Shown: piece by piece, positions 1 through 8,160 of the stretch
Layout: the number at the start of each line of letters is the position of its first letter
How positions within the stretch are numbered: position 1 is the stretch's first letter
From: Candidatus Krumholzibacteriota bacterium
GTDB lineage: Bacteria > Krumholzibacteriota > Krumholzibacteriia > Krumholzibacteriales > Krumholzibacteriaceae
Length of the DNA stretch: 55,827 bases
Assembly: GCA_016931295.1 (NCBI GenBank)
Contig: JAFGEZ010000040.1
Coordinates: forward strand, 1-55,827
Reading direction: 5' to 3'
Translations under genes and position numbers: made by a program
The notes under the pieces: generated by a model
The model's database searches: none
Seen by the model: only the letters and a program-made list of their open reading frames with translations
What the model was told of the DNA's origin: nothing

Positions 1-318
1 ATCGACTGCGTCGGCGACGGGGCGGATGTGCGCGCCGGGGGGTTCGCGCTCCCCTCCAACAAGGGGCTCAGGCTCGTCCCCGAGTGGCTCGCCAAGCTCG
101 TCGCGCCGCTGGTGTGGGTGCAGCCGGCGATCGTCCCCGAACGGTGCGTGGGGTGCGGCTTCTGCGCGGAGAGCTGCCCCGTGGACGCGATCGACCGCGA
201 CGGCGACGTCTACCGCATCGACCGGCGCCGGTGCGTGCAGTGCATGTGCTGCCACGAGCTCTGCCCGCACCGGAGCATCGATATTCGGATGAGCCGGCTC
301 GCCCGCCTCTTCCGCTGA
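1..318 (+). CDS. DUF362-family protein with C-terminal 2x[4Fe-4S] ferredoxin domain (5' partial)
   Basis: The open frame runs in from the window edge, so only the last 105 residues are visible. They hold two ferredoxin-type cysteine clusters, CVGCGFCAESCP and CVQCMCCHELCP, enough to ligate two [4Fe-4S] clusters. The preceding segment (RLVPEWLAKLVAPL, then a short Pro/Val linker) is typical of the C-terminus of DUF362 proteins, where a DUF362 domain precedes a ferredoxin module. The exact biochemical role of DUF362 proteins is unknown to me; an electron-transfer function is inferred from the clusters. The DUF362 domain itself lies outside the window, so the family call rests on the tail only. 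A different ferredoxin-tailed protein is the main alternative. Confidence 0.7.
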   Translation: MDCVGDGADVRAGGFALPSNKGLRLVPEWLAKLVAPLVWVQPAIVPERCVGCGFCAESCPVDAIDRDGDVYRIDRRRCVQCMCCHELCPHRSIDIRMSRLARLFR

Positions 319-397
319 GCGGAACGGGCGCCTGAACGAAGGAGGCGCGGCCACGAAACGCTGGAAACGGATACGGCACCGGCTCGAGCTGGCGGGC

Positions 398-1270
398 GTG
401 AAGCTGCTCGTCTTCCTGCCGCGGCTGTTGCCCATGCGCGCGGCCGTCCGCGTCGGCGGCCTGCTCGGGATCGTCGCCTTCGACGTCGTGCGCATCAGGC
501 GGGCGGTGACCCTCGCCAACCTCGAGCGGGCCCTCGGCGACGTCCTCGACCGGCGCGCGCGGATCAGGACGGGGCGGCGCTCATACGTCAATTTCGCGAA
601 GTCGATGGTCGAGTTCGCCTCGCTCGGGCGGCTCGGCGCCGGCAGGGTCCTCGATCTCGTCTCCTTCGCCGGGCGAGAGCACGCCGACGACGTCCTCGCG
701 CGCGGCGGGGCGATCGTCGTCACGGGGCACTTCGGTTCGTGGGAGCTCCTCGGCGCCGCGGCGGCCGCCGCCGGGATGCCGGTCGAATTCCTCGTGGGAG
801 AGCAGCAGAACCGGATGGTCGACGGCCTGATGAACGATCTGCGGCGCTCTGCGGGGATCGGGATCATCCCGCGCGGGGTGGCGGCGCGGGGGATCTTCGC
901 CGCGCTGAAACGCGGACACCTGGTCGCCCTGCTGAGCGACCAGGAGGCCCGCCGGGGCGCGGGCGTCATCGTGGATTTCTTCGGGATCCCGTCGTCGACC
1001 TATCCCGGCGCCGCGCAATTCGCCTACCGCGCGGGCAAGCCGATCCTCTTCTGCTATATCGTGCGCCGGCCCGACGAGACGCACGAGGCGGTCTTCTTGC
1101 CGCCGATCGAGGTCGATCCGTCGGCCGAGCGCGAAACCGAGGTTCTGCGGCTCACCGCCGCGCACGCCGCGGCGCTCGAAGCGGCGATCAGGAAGCACCC
1201 GGACCACTGGCTCTGGGCGCACAAGCGATGGAAGACCTCGCCGCCGGCAGGCGGGCTCCCGGCCGGCTAG
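398..1270 (+). CDS. lpxL: LpxL/HtrB-type lipid A (lysophospholipid) acyltransferase
   Basis: This 290-residue protein transfers an acyl chain, probably onto a lipid A precursor at the inner membrane. The hallmark is the catalytic HX4E-type motif, seen as GHFGSWELLG near residue 110. It is followed by LLSDQEARRG near 180 and by the usual C-terminal HPDHWLWAHKRWK. Family members are usually around 300 residues with an N-terminal hydrophobic stretch, which is present. The first canonical start is GTG 398, but it has no Shine-Dalgarno. In-frame codons from ACG 353 encode TKRWKRIRHRLEL, the basic N-terminus normal for this family, and GGAGG lies 7 bases before that ACG. The true start may therefore be ACG 353. 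The stop shares a CTAG with the convergent DUF3467 gene. Confidence 0.85.
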   Translation: MKLLVFLPRLLPMRAAVRVGGLLGIVAFDVVRIRRAVTLANLERALGDVLDRRARIRTGRRSYVNFAKSMVEFASLGRLGAGRVLDLVSFAGREHADDVLARGGAIVVTGHFGSWELLGAAAAAAGMPVEFLVGEQQNRMVDGLMNDLRRSAGIGIIPRGVAARGIFAALKRGHLVALLSDQEARRGAGVIVDFFGIPSSTYPGAAQFAYRAGKPILFCYIVRRPDETHEAVFLPPIEVDPSAERETEVLRLTAAHAAALEAAIRKHPDHWLWAHKRWKTSPPAGGLPAG

Positions 1271-1599
1271 TGCATCTTGCTCTTCCCCGAATCCGATCCC
1301 GGATGGAATCCCATCGGCGACGCGCCGCCCGGGCCGCCCGGAGGCGCGATCGGGCCGAAGTTCTTCTCGTACTGCTCCACGGTGCGGCTCAGGACGATGA
1401 GGAGGGATTTCGCCGACTGCGGCGTCATGATGATCCGCGAGTGCACCCGCGCCTTCTTGAAGCCGGGGAGCATCCGGGCGAAATCGAGGATGAACTCCGA
1501 GGCGGTATGGGCGGTAACGACGAAATTCGAATAGGTCCCCTCGGCGGCCTTCTCGTCGATCTCGACCGGGAGGGATGTCTGCTTCTGCTCCGTGTCCAT
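1267..1599 (-). CDS. DUF3467 domain protein
   Basis: A 110-residue protein matching the DUF3467 pattern: YSNFVVTAHTASEFILDF, then the LPGFKKARVHSRIIMTP segment, then AKSLLIVLSRTVEQYEKNFG and a Gly/Pro-rich tail. The family is small, widespread and of unknown function; the fold is thought to be compact, with conserved EF.LDF and SR...P residues, all visible here. The ATG at 1599 is preceded by AAGGA. A sigma70-like promoter sits upstream at 1653-1682 on the same strand, so it is probably transcribed alone. It is convergent with the LpxL-like gene and the two stop codons overlap in CTAG. Confidence 0.85.
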   Translation of the reverse strand: MDTEQKQTSLPVEIDEKAAEGTYSNFVVTAHTASEFILDFARMLPGFKKARVHSRIIMTPQSAKSLLIVLSRTVEQYEKNFGPIAPPGGPGGASPMGFHPGSDSGKSKMH

Positions 1600-1652
1600 G
1601 CGCTGGCGATCCTTTCTTCCGGGCCTTCCACGTTCCCCGCGTTCCCCGTAAT

Positions 1653-1682
1653 GATATACCCGTTCGCCGGCGGGCCGGTCAA
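1653..1682 (-). promoter_or_regulatory. Putative sigma70 promoter for DUF3467 gene
   Basis: Read on the minus strand, TTGACC (1682-1677) is followed after 18 bases by TATATC (1658-1653). Transcription would start near 1646, giving a leader of about 47 bases that carries AAGGA. The hexamers match consensus at 5/6 and 4/6. No experimental support. Confidence 0.5.
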
Positions 1683-1824
1683 CACGGGAATCGGCCGCCG
1701 GCAAACCGGCCCCCGGCATCCGGGCAGGCCGCCAGGTGAGCGGCGTTTCGCCGGGGACCGTTCCGGCAGCGGCCGCGGCGGCTCCGCGGGCCGGAAGTCG
1801 CGCCGCCCGGCGGGTGAATACTCC

Positions 1825-1853
1825 TTGAAAAGCGATCAAGCTCCGGGTATATT
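1825..1853 (+). promoter_or_regulatory. Strong sigma70-type promoter upstream of rfaE1
   Basis: TTGAAA at 1825-1830 and TATATT at 1848-1853 are separated by exactly 17 bases, each 5/6 to consensus, in a local AT-rich island within very GC-rich DNA. It points toward the heptose operon and is the clearest promoter in the first 10 kb. Confidence 0.7.
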
Positions 1854-1975
1854 GTCCCCTGTTCGGTTGTGTGTTATGTCGCAATTCGACAGACAAATCT
1901 GTCCGGCGATTCCGGTATAGAAAACGGCGGCGAGGAATGTTGCGGCGAAGAACGGTTCGCGGTATCTGCGGGAAG

Positions 1976-2917
1976 ATGACTCGATCGGCAGTCGCCGTCG
2001 TCGGCGATCTCATGCTCGACCGGTATCTCTGGGGGCGGGTCGACCGGATCAGCCCCGAGGCGCCGGTCCCCGTCGTCGCCGTCGACGGCACGGGCTCCCG
2101 TCCGGGTGGCGCGGCCAACGTCGCCTGGAACCTCGTCTCCCTCGGCATCGACGCGCGGCTCGTCGGCGTGGTCGGCCGCGACGCCGCCGCGCGCGAGATG
2201 CGGGCACTGATCGCCGAGCGCGGAATCGAACCCGGTTTCATCATCGCCGACGGCGAGCGGGTGACGACGGAGAAGATCCGGATCGTCGCGCACAACCAGC
2301 AGGTCGTCCGCGCCGATTTCGAGACGGGCGGGGAGCCGGGAAGCCGGGCGCTCGGACGGTTGCTCGCGGCAATCCGGCGAGCGATCGACGGCGCCGATGC
2401 CGTCGTCGTTTCCGACTACGGCAAGGGCGTGGTGACCGGTCCCGTGATGGACGCGGTCCGCGAGGCGGCCGCCGCGCGCGGCGTGCCGATCCTCGTCGAC
2501 CCCAAGGAAGGGCATTTCTCGCTCTACCGCGGGGCGTACGTGGTCACGCCGAACCGCAAGGAAGCGGGGGGGTTCTACAACCGCCGGATCGGGACGGCCG
2601 CCGAGCTCGACGAGGTGGGTCGGGCCCTCCTCGACGATCTCGAGGCCGCGGCGATTCTCGTGACGCTCGGCGAGGACGGCATGACCCTCTTCGAGCGCGG
2701 CGAGCGGCCGCGCCACTTCCCGACGAGGGCGAGCGAGGTCTTCGACGTGACCGGCGCGGGGGATACGGTGGTCGGCGTCCTCGCGGCGGGGCTCGCCGCC
2801 GGGGCCGGCCTGCACCGTTCCATAGAGCTGGCCAACGCCGCGGCGGGGATCGTCGTCCGGGAGGTCGGCACGGCCACCGTCGGGCGCGCCGAACTCGAAC
2901 GTTCCTTTCCCGCGTGA
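1976..2917 (+). CDS. rfaE1: D-glycero-beta-D-manno-heptose-7-phosphate kinase (RfaE1/HldA)
   Basis: A PfkB/ribokinase-family sugar kinase of 313 residues that phosphorylates heptose-7-phosphate at C1, on the route to ADP-heptose for the LPS core. The N-terminus AVVGDLMLDRYLWGRVDRIS and the following SPEAPVPVV segment are diagnostic of the HldE kinase domain. GGAANVAWNL is the PfkB signature 1 region, and DVTGAGDTVVG carries the catalytic base Asp and anion-hole glycines. In many bacteria this domain is fused to the adenylyltransferase as HldE; here the two are separate genes overlapping by GTGA. ATG 1976 was chosen because the kinase fold starts just after it; upstream in-frame residues are Arg-rich and lack family similarity. 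Confidence 0.93.
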   Translation: MTRSAVAVVGDLMLDRYLWGRVDRISPEAPVPVVAVDGTGSRPGGAANVAWNLVSLGIDARLVGVVGRDAAAREMRALIAERGIEPGFIIADGERVTTEKIRIVAHNQQVVRADFETGGEPGSRALGRLLAAIRRAIDGADAVVVSDYGKGVVTGPVMDAVREAAAARGVPILVDPKEGHFSLYRGAYVVTPNRKEAGGFYNRRIGTAAELDEVGRALLDDLEAAAILVTLGEDGMTLFERGERPRHFPTRASEVFDVTGAGDTVVGVLAAGLAAGAGLHRSIELANAAAGIVVREVGTATVGRAELERSFPA

Positions 2918-3414
2918 GAGAGATGGAAGAGGCAACCGAACGCATCGTGCAGAGAGAGGACCTGCCCCGGCTGCGAGAGCGGCACGCCGGCGAGCGGATC
3001 GTCTTCACGAACGGCTGTTTCGATATCCTGCACCGCGGCCACGTCGAGTTGCTCGCCTCGGCCCGCGAACTGGGCGACCTGCTCGTCGTCGGTCTCAACA
3101 GCGACGACTCGGTGCGCCGCCTCGGCAAGGGGGACGGGCGCCCCTTCAACCGGCAGGACGACCGGGCGTACCTGCTCCTCATGCTCAGGTGCGTCGATTG
3201 CGTGACGATCTTCGACGAGGACACGCCGCTCGAGACGATCGCCGCGCTCAGGCCCGACGTCCTCGCGAAGGGCGCCGAGTACGCCCCGGGCGAGATCGTC
3301 GGGGCCGACATCGTCGAGGAGAACGGGGGGGAGGTCGTGCGGATCGACATGGTCGGCGCGCACTCGACGTCCGCCCTGGTGAGAAGAATACGAGAGGAGG
3401 CCGACGCGCCCTGA
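2914..3414 (+). CDS. rfaE2: D-glycero-beta-D-manno-heptose-1-phosphate adenylyltransferase (RfaE2/HldC)
   Basis: A 166-residue cytidylyltransferase-like nucleotidyltransferase that makes ADP-heptose from heptose-1-phosphate and ATP. The nucleotide-binding motif is FTNGCFDILHRGHVELL (HxGH form), followed by VGLNSDDSVRRLGKG and NRQDDRAYLL. The C-terminal STSALVRRI corresponds to the ISST-type signature of this superfamily. GTG 2914 overlaps the kinase stop; ATG 2923 is an in-frame alternative. It is translationally coupled to rfaE1, together replacing the fused HldE of enterobacteria. The intervening phosphatase (GmhB) is not in the window. Confidence 0.92.
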   Translation: MREMEEATERIVQREDLPRLRERHAGERIVFTNGCFDILHRGHVELLASARELGDLLVVGLNSDDSVRRLGKGDGRPFNRQDDRAYLLLMLRCVDCVTIFDEDTPLETIAALRPDVLAKGAEYAPGEIVGADIVEENGGEVVRIDMVGAHSTSALVRRIREEADAP

Positions 3415-3471
3415 GCGGGAAGCCGCGGGGCCCGGAGGCCGGAACACGAGCGCAGTTACCATCGGAGGTGA

Positions 3472-4797
3472 ATGGACCGCATGAGCAAGAAGAGGATCGT
3501 CATCATGGGTGCCGCAGGAAGGGATTTCCACAACTTCAACACGCTCTTCCGCGGCAATGCCGACTACGAGGTCGTCGCATTCACGGCGACGCAGATTCCC
3601 GACATCGACGATCGCGTGTACCCCGCGGAACTGGCCGGTGAGCTCTATCCCAAGGGCATTCCCATCAGGCCCGAGGAGGATCTCGGCGAGATCATCGAGA
3701 ACGAGAACATCGAGGAGGTCCTCTTCGCATACAGCGACGTCTCGAGCCAGTACGTGATGGAGAAGGCGCAGTACGTCAACGCTCTCGGCGCGCATTTCGT
3801 TCTCGCCGGCGGCCGGCCGACGATGATCGAGAGCACGAAGCCGGTCGTCTCGATCTGCGCGGTGCGCACCGGCTGCGGCAAGAGCCAGACGACCCGCCGC
3901 GTCGCCAGGATCCTTATCGACGCGGGCAAGAAGGTGGCCGCGATCAGGCACCCGATGCCCTACGGCGACCTCGTCGCGCAGAAGGTGCAGCGCTTCGGAT
4001 CCATCGAGGACCTGGCGAAGCACAAGTGCACGATCGAGGAGATGGAGGAGTACGAGCCGCACATCGAGGCGGGCGTCGTCATCTATTCGGGGGTCGATTA
4101 CGAGGCGATCCTCCGCGAGGCCGAGAAGGAGGCCGACGTGATCCTCTGGGACGGCGGCAACAACGACCTGCCCTTCTACCGTCCCGACCTCGCCATCACC
4201 GTCGTCGATCCGCACCGGCCGGGCCACGAGCTCGAGTACTACCCCGGGTTCGCGAACCTGCTCATGGCCGACGTCATCGTCATCAACAAGATCGACACGG
4301 CCGATCTCTGCGGCATCGAGGAGGTCCGCTCGAACATCGCCCAGGTCAATCCCGACGCGATGGTCGTCGATGCGGCCTCGCCGCTCGTCGTCGACCATCC
4401 CGAGCTGATCGCGGGGAGAAAGGTCCTCTGCGTCGAGGACGGACCCACCCTGACGCACGGCGGGATGAAGTACGGCGCCGGCGTCATGGCGGCCCTGAAG
4501 TTCCAGGCCGCCGAGCTGGTCGATCCGCGTCCGTGGGCCACGGGCAAGATCGCGCGCACCTTCCGGCGGTATCCGGACGTGGGCGAGCTGCTCCCGGCGA
4601 TGGGCTACGACGCCGACCAGATCAAGGATCTCGAGAAGACGATCGCCGCCACCGAGTGCGACACGGTGATCATCGGCACGCCGATCGACCTCACGAGGAT
4701 CGTCAGGATCGACAAGCCCACCGTGCGGGTGAGCTACGATCTGGACGAGATCGGCCACCCGGATCTCGTCGACGCGCTGAAACCGATCCTCTCGTAG
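3472..4797 (+). CDS. Cyclic 2,3-diphosphoglycerate synthetase-like P-loop GTPase (COG2403 type)
   Basis: A 441-residue predicted GTPase related to the archaeal cyclic 2,3-diphosphoglycerate synthetase. Residues 1-125 form a Rossmann-like domain ([19 protein letters not shown]). A P-loop follows near 132 ([14 protein letters not shown]), then [19 protein letters not shown]3E-like guanine-specificity motif [11 protein letters not shown] lies near 270. I recognise the family by these motifs and length, not by alignment. Bacterial homologues are annotated as cDPG synthase, but whether they make cDPG is doubtful. GGAGGTGA sits just before ATG 3472; ATG 3481 (MSKKR) is an alternative with 12-base spacing. 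The neighbours are heptose genes upstream and sucC 63 bases downstream. Confidence 0.75.
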   Translation: MDRMSKKRIVIMGAAGRDFHNFNTLFRGNADYEVVAFTATQIPDIDDRVYPAELAGELYPKGIPIRPEEDLGEIIENENIEEVLFAYSDVSSQYVMEKAQYVNALGAHFVLAGGRPTMIESTKPVVSICAVRTGCGKSQTTRRVARILIDAGKKVAAIRHPMPYGDLVAQKVQRFGSIEDLAKHKCTIEEMEEYEPHIEAGVVIYSGVDYEAILREAEKEADVILWDGGNNDLPFYRPDLAITVVDPHRPGHELEYYPGFANLLMADVIVINKIDTADLCGIEEVRSNIAQVNPDAMVVDAASPLVVDHPELIAGRKVLCVEDGPTLTHGGMKYGAGVMAALKFQAAELVDPRPWATGKIARTFRRYPDVGELLPAMGYDADQIKDLEKTIAATECDTVIIGTPIDLTRIVRIDKPTVRVSYDLDEIGHPDLVDALKPILS

Positions 4798-4860
4798 CCC
4801 GAGTTCGTCCGGCCCGGACGACCGACGGTTCGATCGATCGCAGAATACAGGGGGTTGCCC

Positions 4861-6021
4861 GTGAAAATGCACGAAGCGGACGCACGCGGCGTCTTCGCCG
4901 CCCACGGCCTGCCCGTGCCGCCGAGCCGGCTCGTCTGGACGGCGGACGAGGCGGAGGCGGCCGCCGGCGAGCTCGGTTGCCCGGTCGTCGTCAAGGCGCA
5001 GGTCCTCGTGGGCGGACGGGGCAAGGCGGGGGGCGTCAAGCTCGCCTCGACTCCCGGGGAGGCGGCCGCGAAGGCGGAGGCGATCCTCGGCATGGAGATC
5101 AAGGGCCTGCGCGTCGAGAAGGTCCTCGTGGCGAAGGCGGTGGACATCGCCGAGGAGTTCTACGTGGGCATGGTGATCGACAGGATCACCCGGCGGCCGA
5201 TGATGATGGTCTCGCCCGAGGGGGGCGTCGACATCGAGGAAGTCGCCCGGACGGCGCCGGAGAAGATCCTCAAGACCACCATCGATCCCTCCGCCGGCCT
5301 GCTCGCCTTCCAGCTGCGCAGGCAGGCGGCATTCCTCTCGGGCGACCGCGACGTCGCCCGGCAGGTCGCCGGCGTGCTCCCGCGTCTCTTCGACGCCTTC
5401 ATGGCGGTCGACGCCTCGCTCGCGGAGATCAACCCCCTCGTCGTCGATCCGGCGGGGAAGGTCTGGGCGATCGACGCGAAGATCAACATCGACGACAACG
5501 CCCTCTACCGGCAGCCGGCGATCGCCGACCTCCGCGACGACGCCGATGCCGATCCGGGCGAGGTCGAGTCGAGAGAGCACGGCCTCTCCTTCGTGAAGCT
5601 CGACGGCGGGATCGGCTGCATCGTCAACGGCGCCGGGCTCGCCATGGCCACGATGGACATGATCAAGCACTTCGGCGCGGAACCGGCCAATTTCCTCGAC
5701 ATCGGCGGTTCCTCGAGCCCGGAGAAGGTCCTCGCCGCGATGAAGATCATCCTCCGCGACCCGAACGTCCGCTCGATCCTCATCAACATCTTCGGCGGGA
5801 TCACCCGGTGCGACGACGTCGCGCTCGGGATCATCGAGGCGAAAAAGCAGCTCGGCATCGAGGTGCCCCTCGTCGTCCGTCTCACCGGGACGAACGAGGA
5901 ACGGGCCCGAGAGCTGCTCGCCGGCACCGACCTCGTTCCCGCCGCCTCCATGGAGGAAGGCGTGCGGAAGGCCATCGACGTCGCCCGCGGCAGCGCCGGC
6001 GAGAAAGGGAGGGACGCATGA
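4861..6021 (+). CDS. sucC: Succinate-CoA ligase (ADP/GDP-forming), beta subunit
   Basis: The ATP-grasp beta subunit (386 residues, E. coli about 388) of the TCA-cycle enzyme that interconverts succinyl-CoA and succinate with NTP synthesis. The start of the family ([20 protein letters not shown]) aligns with GTG 4861, which is preceded by GGGGG six bases away; TTG 4855 and ATG 4867 fit less well. Visible motifs are [39 protein letters not shown] and the CoA-ligase domain [17 protein letters not shown] with [13 protein letters not shown]. The stop overlaps sucD as ATGA, so the subunits are co-translated. Confidence 0.97.
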   Translation: MKMHEADARGVFAAHGLPVPPSRLVWTADEAEAAAGELGCPVVVKAQVLVGGRGKAGGVKLASTPGEAAAKAEAILGMEIKGLRVEKVLVAKAVDIAEEFYVGMVIDRITRRPMMMVSPEGGVDIEEVARTAPEKILKTTIDPSAGLLAFQLRRQAAFLSGDRDVARQVAGVLPRLFDAFMAVDASLAEINPLVVDPAGKVWAIDAKINIDDNALYRQPAIADLRDDADADPGEVESREHGLSFVKLDGGIGCIVNGAGLAMATMDMIKHFGAEPANFLDIGGSSSPEKVLAAMKIILRDPNVRSILINIFGGITRCDDVALGIIEAKKQLGIEVPLVVRLTGTNEERARELLAGTDLVPAASMEEGVRKAIDVARGSAGEKGRDA

Positions 6022-6890
6022 GCATCCTCGTCGACAGGGAGACGCGGCTCGTCGTCCAGGGCATCACGGGGCGCGACGGCGCATTCCATACGGCGCAGAT
6101 GATCGAGTACGGGACGCGGGTCGTCGCCGGCGTCACCCCCGGCAAGGGCGGGCAGACGACCGGAGACGGGGTACCCGTGTTCGACTACGTGGACGAGGCG
6201 GTTCGCGAAACCGGCGCGAACACGAGCGTGATATACGTTCCGGCGGCCTTCGCCGCCGATGCCGCATGCGAGGCGGCCGACGCCGGGATCTCTCTCGTCG
6301 TCTGCATCTCCGAGGGGATCCCCGTCAAGGACATGGTGCGCGTGCTGCCCTACGTCCGGGCGCGGGGCGCGCGGCTCCTCGGCCCGAACAGCCCGGGAGT
6401 CATATCGCCCGGGAAGGCGAAGGTCGGCATCATGCCCGGCCACATCCATCTCGAGGGCCGAGTGGGAATCGTCTCTCGCAGTGGCACGCTCACCTACGAG
6501 GTGGTGTATCATCTGACGAAGGCGGGGATCGGGCAGTCCACCTGCCTCGGCGTCGGCGGCGATCCCGTCGTCGGCCTGAACCTGCTCGACACGATGGATC
6601 TCTTCGCCGCGGACGGGGAGACCGACGCGGTGGTCATCATCGGGGAGATCGGCGGGAACGACGAGGAGCTCGCCGCGGAGAAGATACGCGCCGGCTACCC
6701 GAAGAAGACGGTCGCGTTCATCGCCGGCCGCACCGCGCCCCCGGGCAAGCGGATGGGACACGCCGGGGCGATCGTCACCGGCGGCACCGGCACCGCCGCC
6801 GAGAAGACGGCCGCCTTCGAGGCCGCCGGGGTGGCGGTGGCCGACACGCCGGCCGGGATCGCCGACATCGTGAAATCATTTCCGGCGTAG
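6018..6890 (+). CDS. sucD: Succinate-CoA ligase, alpha subunit
   Basis: The 290-residue alpha subunit, which binds CoA and carries the phosphohistidine intermediate. The N-terminus has the CoA-binding Rossmann motif [21 protein letters not shown] and [11 protein letters not shown]. The active-site His is in [16 protein letters not shown] (His248 here). Length and motif order are normal. The start ATG overlaps the sucC stop; ndk follows after a 41-base gap, so succinate-CoA ligase and nucleoside diphosphate kinase probably share a transcript. Confidence 0.97.
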   Translation: MSILVDRETRLVVQGITGRDGAFHTAQMIEYGTRVVAGVTPGKGGQTTGDGVPVFDYVDEAVRETGANTSVIYVPAAFAADAACEAADAGISLVVCISEGIPVKDMVRVLPYVRARGARLLGPNSPGVISPGKAKVGIMPGHIHLEGRVGIVSRSGTLTYEVVYHLTKAGIGQSTCLGVGGDPVVGLNLLDTMDLFAADGETDAVVIIGEIGGNDEELAAEKIRAGYPKKTVAFIAGRTAPPGKRMGHAGAIVTGGTGTAAEKTAAFEAAGVAVADTPAGIADIVKSFPA

Positions 6891-6931
6891 CGGAGAGCGC
6901 GATCGCCGGCATCGAGAAAACGGAGGAAGAC

Positions 6932-7336
6932 GTGCAGAAGACCTACATGATGATCAAGCCCGAGGCCGTGCAGGCCGGGAAACAGGGGGAGATCATCGAT
7001 TTCGTGCTCAGGAACGGATTTGCCATCACGCAAATGAAGCTCTTCCGCTTCGACCGGGAGCAGGCCGGCGAATTCTACGGCGTGCACCGGGAGAAGCCCT
7101 TCTTCGCGGACCTGATCGAGTACATCACCGGCGGACCGGTCATCGGGATGCAGGTCGAGAAGGAGGAAGCCGTCACCCTGGTGCGGGAACTCGTCGGGGC
7201 GACGAATCCCGCCGACGCGCGTCCGGGCACGATCCGGTACATGTACGGGACGAGTCTCCAGGCCAACGCGGTGCATGCCTCGGACGCCCCGGAGACCGCC
7301 GAAAAAGAACTTGCGATCGTCTTCGGTGACGATTAA
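6932..7336 (+). CDS. ndk: Nucleoside diphosphate kinase
   Basis: A 134-residue NDK that transfers the gamma phosphate between nucleoside tri- and diphosphates. The N-terminus YMMIKPEAVQAGKQGEII is the family signature. The active-site segment is TSLQANAVHASDAPETAEKE, with the phosphorylated His before Ala-Ser-Asp. GTG 6932 has GGAGG five bases upstream and gives the usual short leader before MIKPEA. Placement after sucCD makes biochemical sense, since NDK redistributes the NTP formed by succinate-CoA ligase. Confidence 0.96.
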   Translation: MQKTYMMIKPEAVQAGKQGEIIDFVLRNGFAITQMKLFRFDREQAGEFYGVHREKPFFADLIEYITGGPVIGMQVEKEEAVTLVRELVGATNPADARPGTIRYMYGTSLQANAVHASDAPETAEKELAIVFGDD

Positions 7337-7339
7337 TAT
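7311..7339 (+). promoter_or_regulatory. Possible promoter for the DUF177-rpmF-plsX-fab operon
   Basis: TTGCGA (7311-7316) and TAATAT (7334-7339) are 17 bases apart, inside the 3' end of ndk. Each hexamer is only 4/6 to consensus. A transcript would start near 7346, which would suit the ATG at 7370 (AGGA ten bases upstream) better than the ATG at 7349. Confidence 0.4.
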
Positions 7340-7369
7340 AAGCGCTTTATGAATCAGGACGTTACCAGA

Positions 7370-7888
7370 ATGGAACTCGACCTCGGCCACAGCGCCGACC
7401 GGGACGGGTTTTCTTTCCGGGAGACGTTCACCCTCCCGACCGAGGAGGGGGGGGAAGCGCTCTGCGCGGTCGCCGTCGAGGGGACCTCGTCGAGGACGGG
7501 GAGCCGGTACTACGTCGACGCCGCCGTCACGGGCACCCTGACGGTCGATTGCTCGCGATGCCTCGGGCCGTACGAGCATCCCGTGGACGTGGCGTTCAGG
7601 CTCGTGCTCCAGCGAGGGGCGCACGACGCGCCGCCGGAGAGCATCGAGGACGACGATTTCGTTTTCCTGGACGAGAGGGCCGAGTACGCGTTCGATCTCT
7701 TCCCGCGCGTGCGGGAGGCGGTCATTCTCGACCTGCCCATCCGCTTTCTCTGCGACGACGGATGCCGGGGTCTGTGCCCGGCCTGCGGCGCCAACCTGAA
7801 CGAGGGCGACTGCGGCTGCGAACGCGAGGAGGGGGATCCGCGCTGGGGGGCGCTGAGAAAACTGTTGAACCGCTCGGACGAGAGTTGA
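7370..7888 (+). CDS. DUF177 (YceD) family protein
   Basis: A protein of 172 residues (179 if started at ATG 7349) with the DUF177 core: VDCSRCLGPYEHPVDVAF in the middle, an acidic EDDDFVFLDE segment, and VREAVILDLPIRFLCDDGCRGLCPACG near the end. The Cys pairs CSRC and CRGLCPACG with a further CGC could bind zinc. The family sits directly upstream of rpmF in most bacteria, as here, and has been linked to 23S rRNA metabolism. I prefer ATG 7370, which has AGGA ten bases upstream; ATG 7349 has no Shine-Dalgarno and lies almost at the predicted transcription start. Confidence 0.88.
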   Translation: MELDLGHSADRDGFSFRETFTLPTEEGGEALCAVAVEGTSSRTGSRYYVDAAVTGTLTVDCSRCLGPYEHPVDVAFRLVLQRGAHDAPPESIEDDDFVFLDERAEYAFDLFPRVREAVILDLPIRFLCDDGCRGLCPACGANLNEGDCGCEREEGDPRWGALRKLLNRSDES

Positions 7889-7919
7889 ATATTGCCCGGA
7901 ACCGGAAGGAGACACGGAA

Positions 7920-8108
7920 ATGGCCGTACCGAAACGGAGAACGTCGAAATCCAAGAAACGGATGCGGCGCTCGCACTACAAGGCGGCGGCGCCGACCGTG
8001 ACGAAGTGTTCGCATTGCCACCAGGCCAAGCCTCCCCACGTCGTGTGTCCGCACTGCGGGTACTACGGCGGGCGGGAAGTCGTCAAACCCGAAGTCGAGG
8101 AAGCCTGA
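7920..8108 (+). CDS. rpmF: 50S ribosomal protein L32
   Basis: A 62-residue L32 of the zinc-binding (C+) type. The N-terminus AVPKRRTSKSKKRMRRSHYK is essentially the family consensus, and two CXXC pairs (CSHCHQ and CPHCGYYGG) form the zinc ribbon. GGAAGGAGA precedes ATG 7920. It sits between DUF177 and plsX, the widely conserved order linking ribosome and fatty-acid gene expression. Confidence 0.97.
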   Translation: MAVPKRRTSKSKKRMRRSHYKAAAPTVTKCSHCHQAKPPHVVCPHCGYYGGREVVKPEVEEA

Positions 8109-8160
8109 GCCGGCCGGCGGCTCGGCGGTGTTTGGTCGAGGGTAGCCCGGTGAGGCGAGG

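Larger units (their letters stand above)
1600..1975. other. Divergent intergenic region between DUF3467 and rfaE1
   Basis: These 376 bases hold no convincing gene. They contain two outward-facing sigma70-type promoters, 1653-1682 on minus for DUF3467 and 1825-1853 on plus for the heptose operon. Between them (about 1683-1800) is a GC-rich stretch with many CCGG/GGCC blocks in which I see no recognisable site. From the plus promoter the rfaE1 leader would be about 115 bases, with ATG 1976 preceded only by a short GGGAAG. Confidence 0.6.

Noticed and set aside
1683-1800. Small RNA or terminator in the GC-rich part of the DUF3467-rfaE1 gap
   Set aside because: Many CCGG/GGCC blocks can pair, but there is no single dominant stem, no T tract and no known RNA motif.
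2575-5670. A 1031-codon open frame on the minus strand
   Set aside because: It runs antisense to rfaE1, rfaE2, the GTPase and sucC, whose protein motifs are unmistakable. Its translation is Asp/Arg/His/Leu-rich with no family motif, as expected from GC-rich codon bias.
4026-6017. The sucD frame stays open far upstream of ATG 6018
   Set aside because: The upstream part is an Arg/Gly-rich read of the GTPase and sucC in another frame. The family start [15 protein letters not shown] and an ATGA overlap fix the true start.
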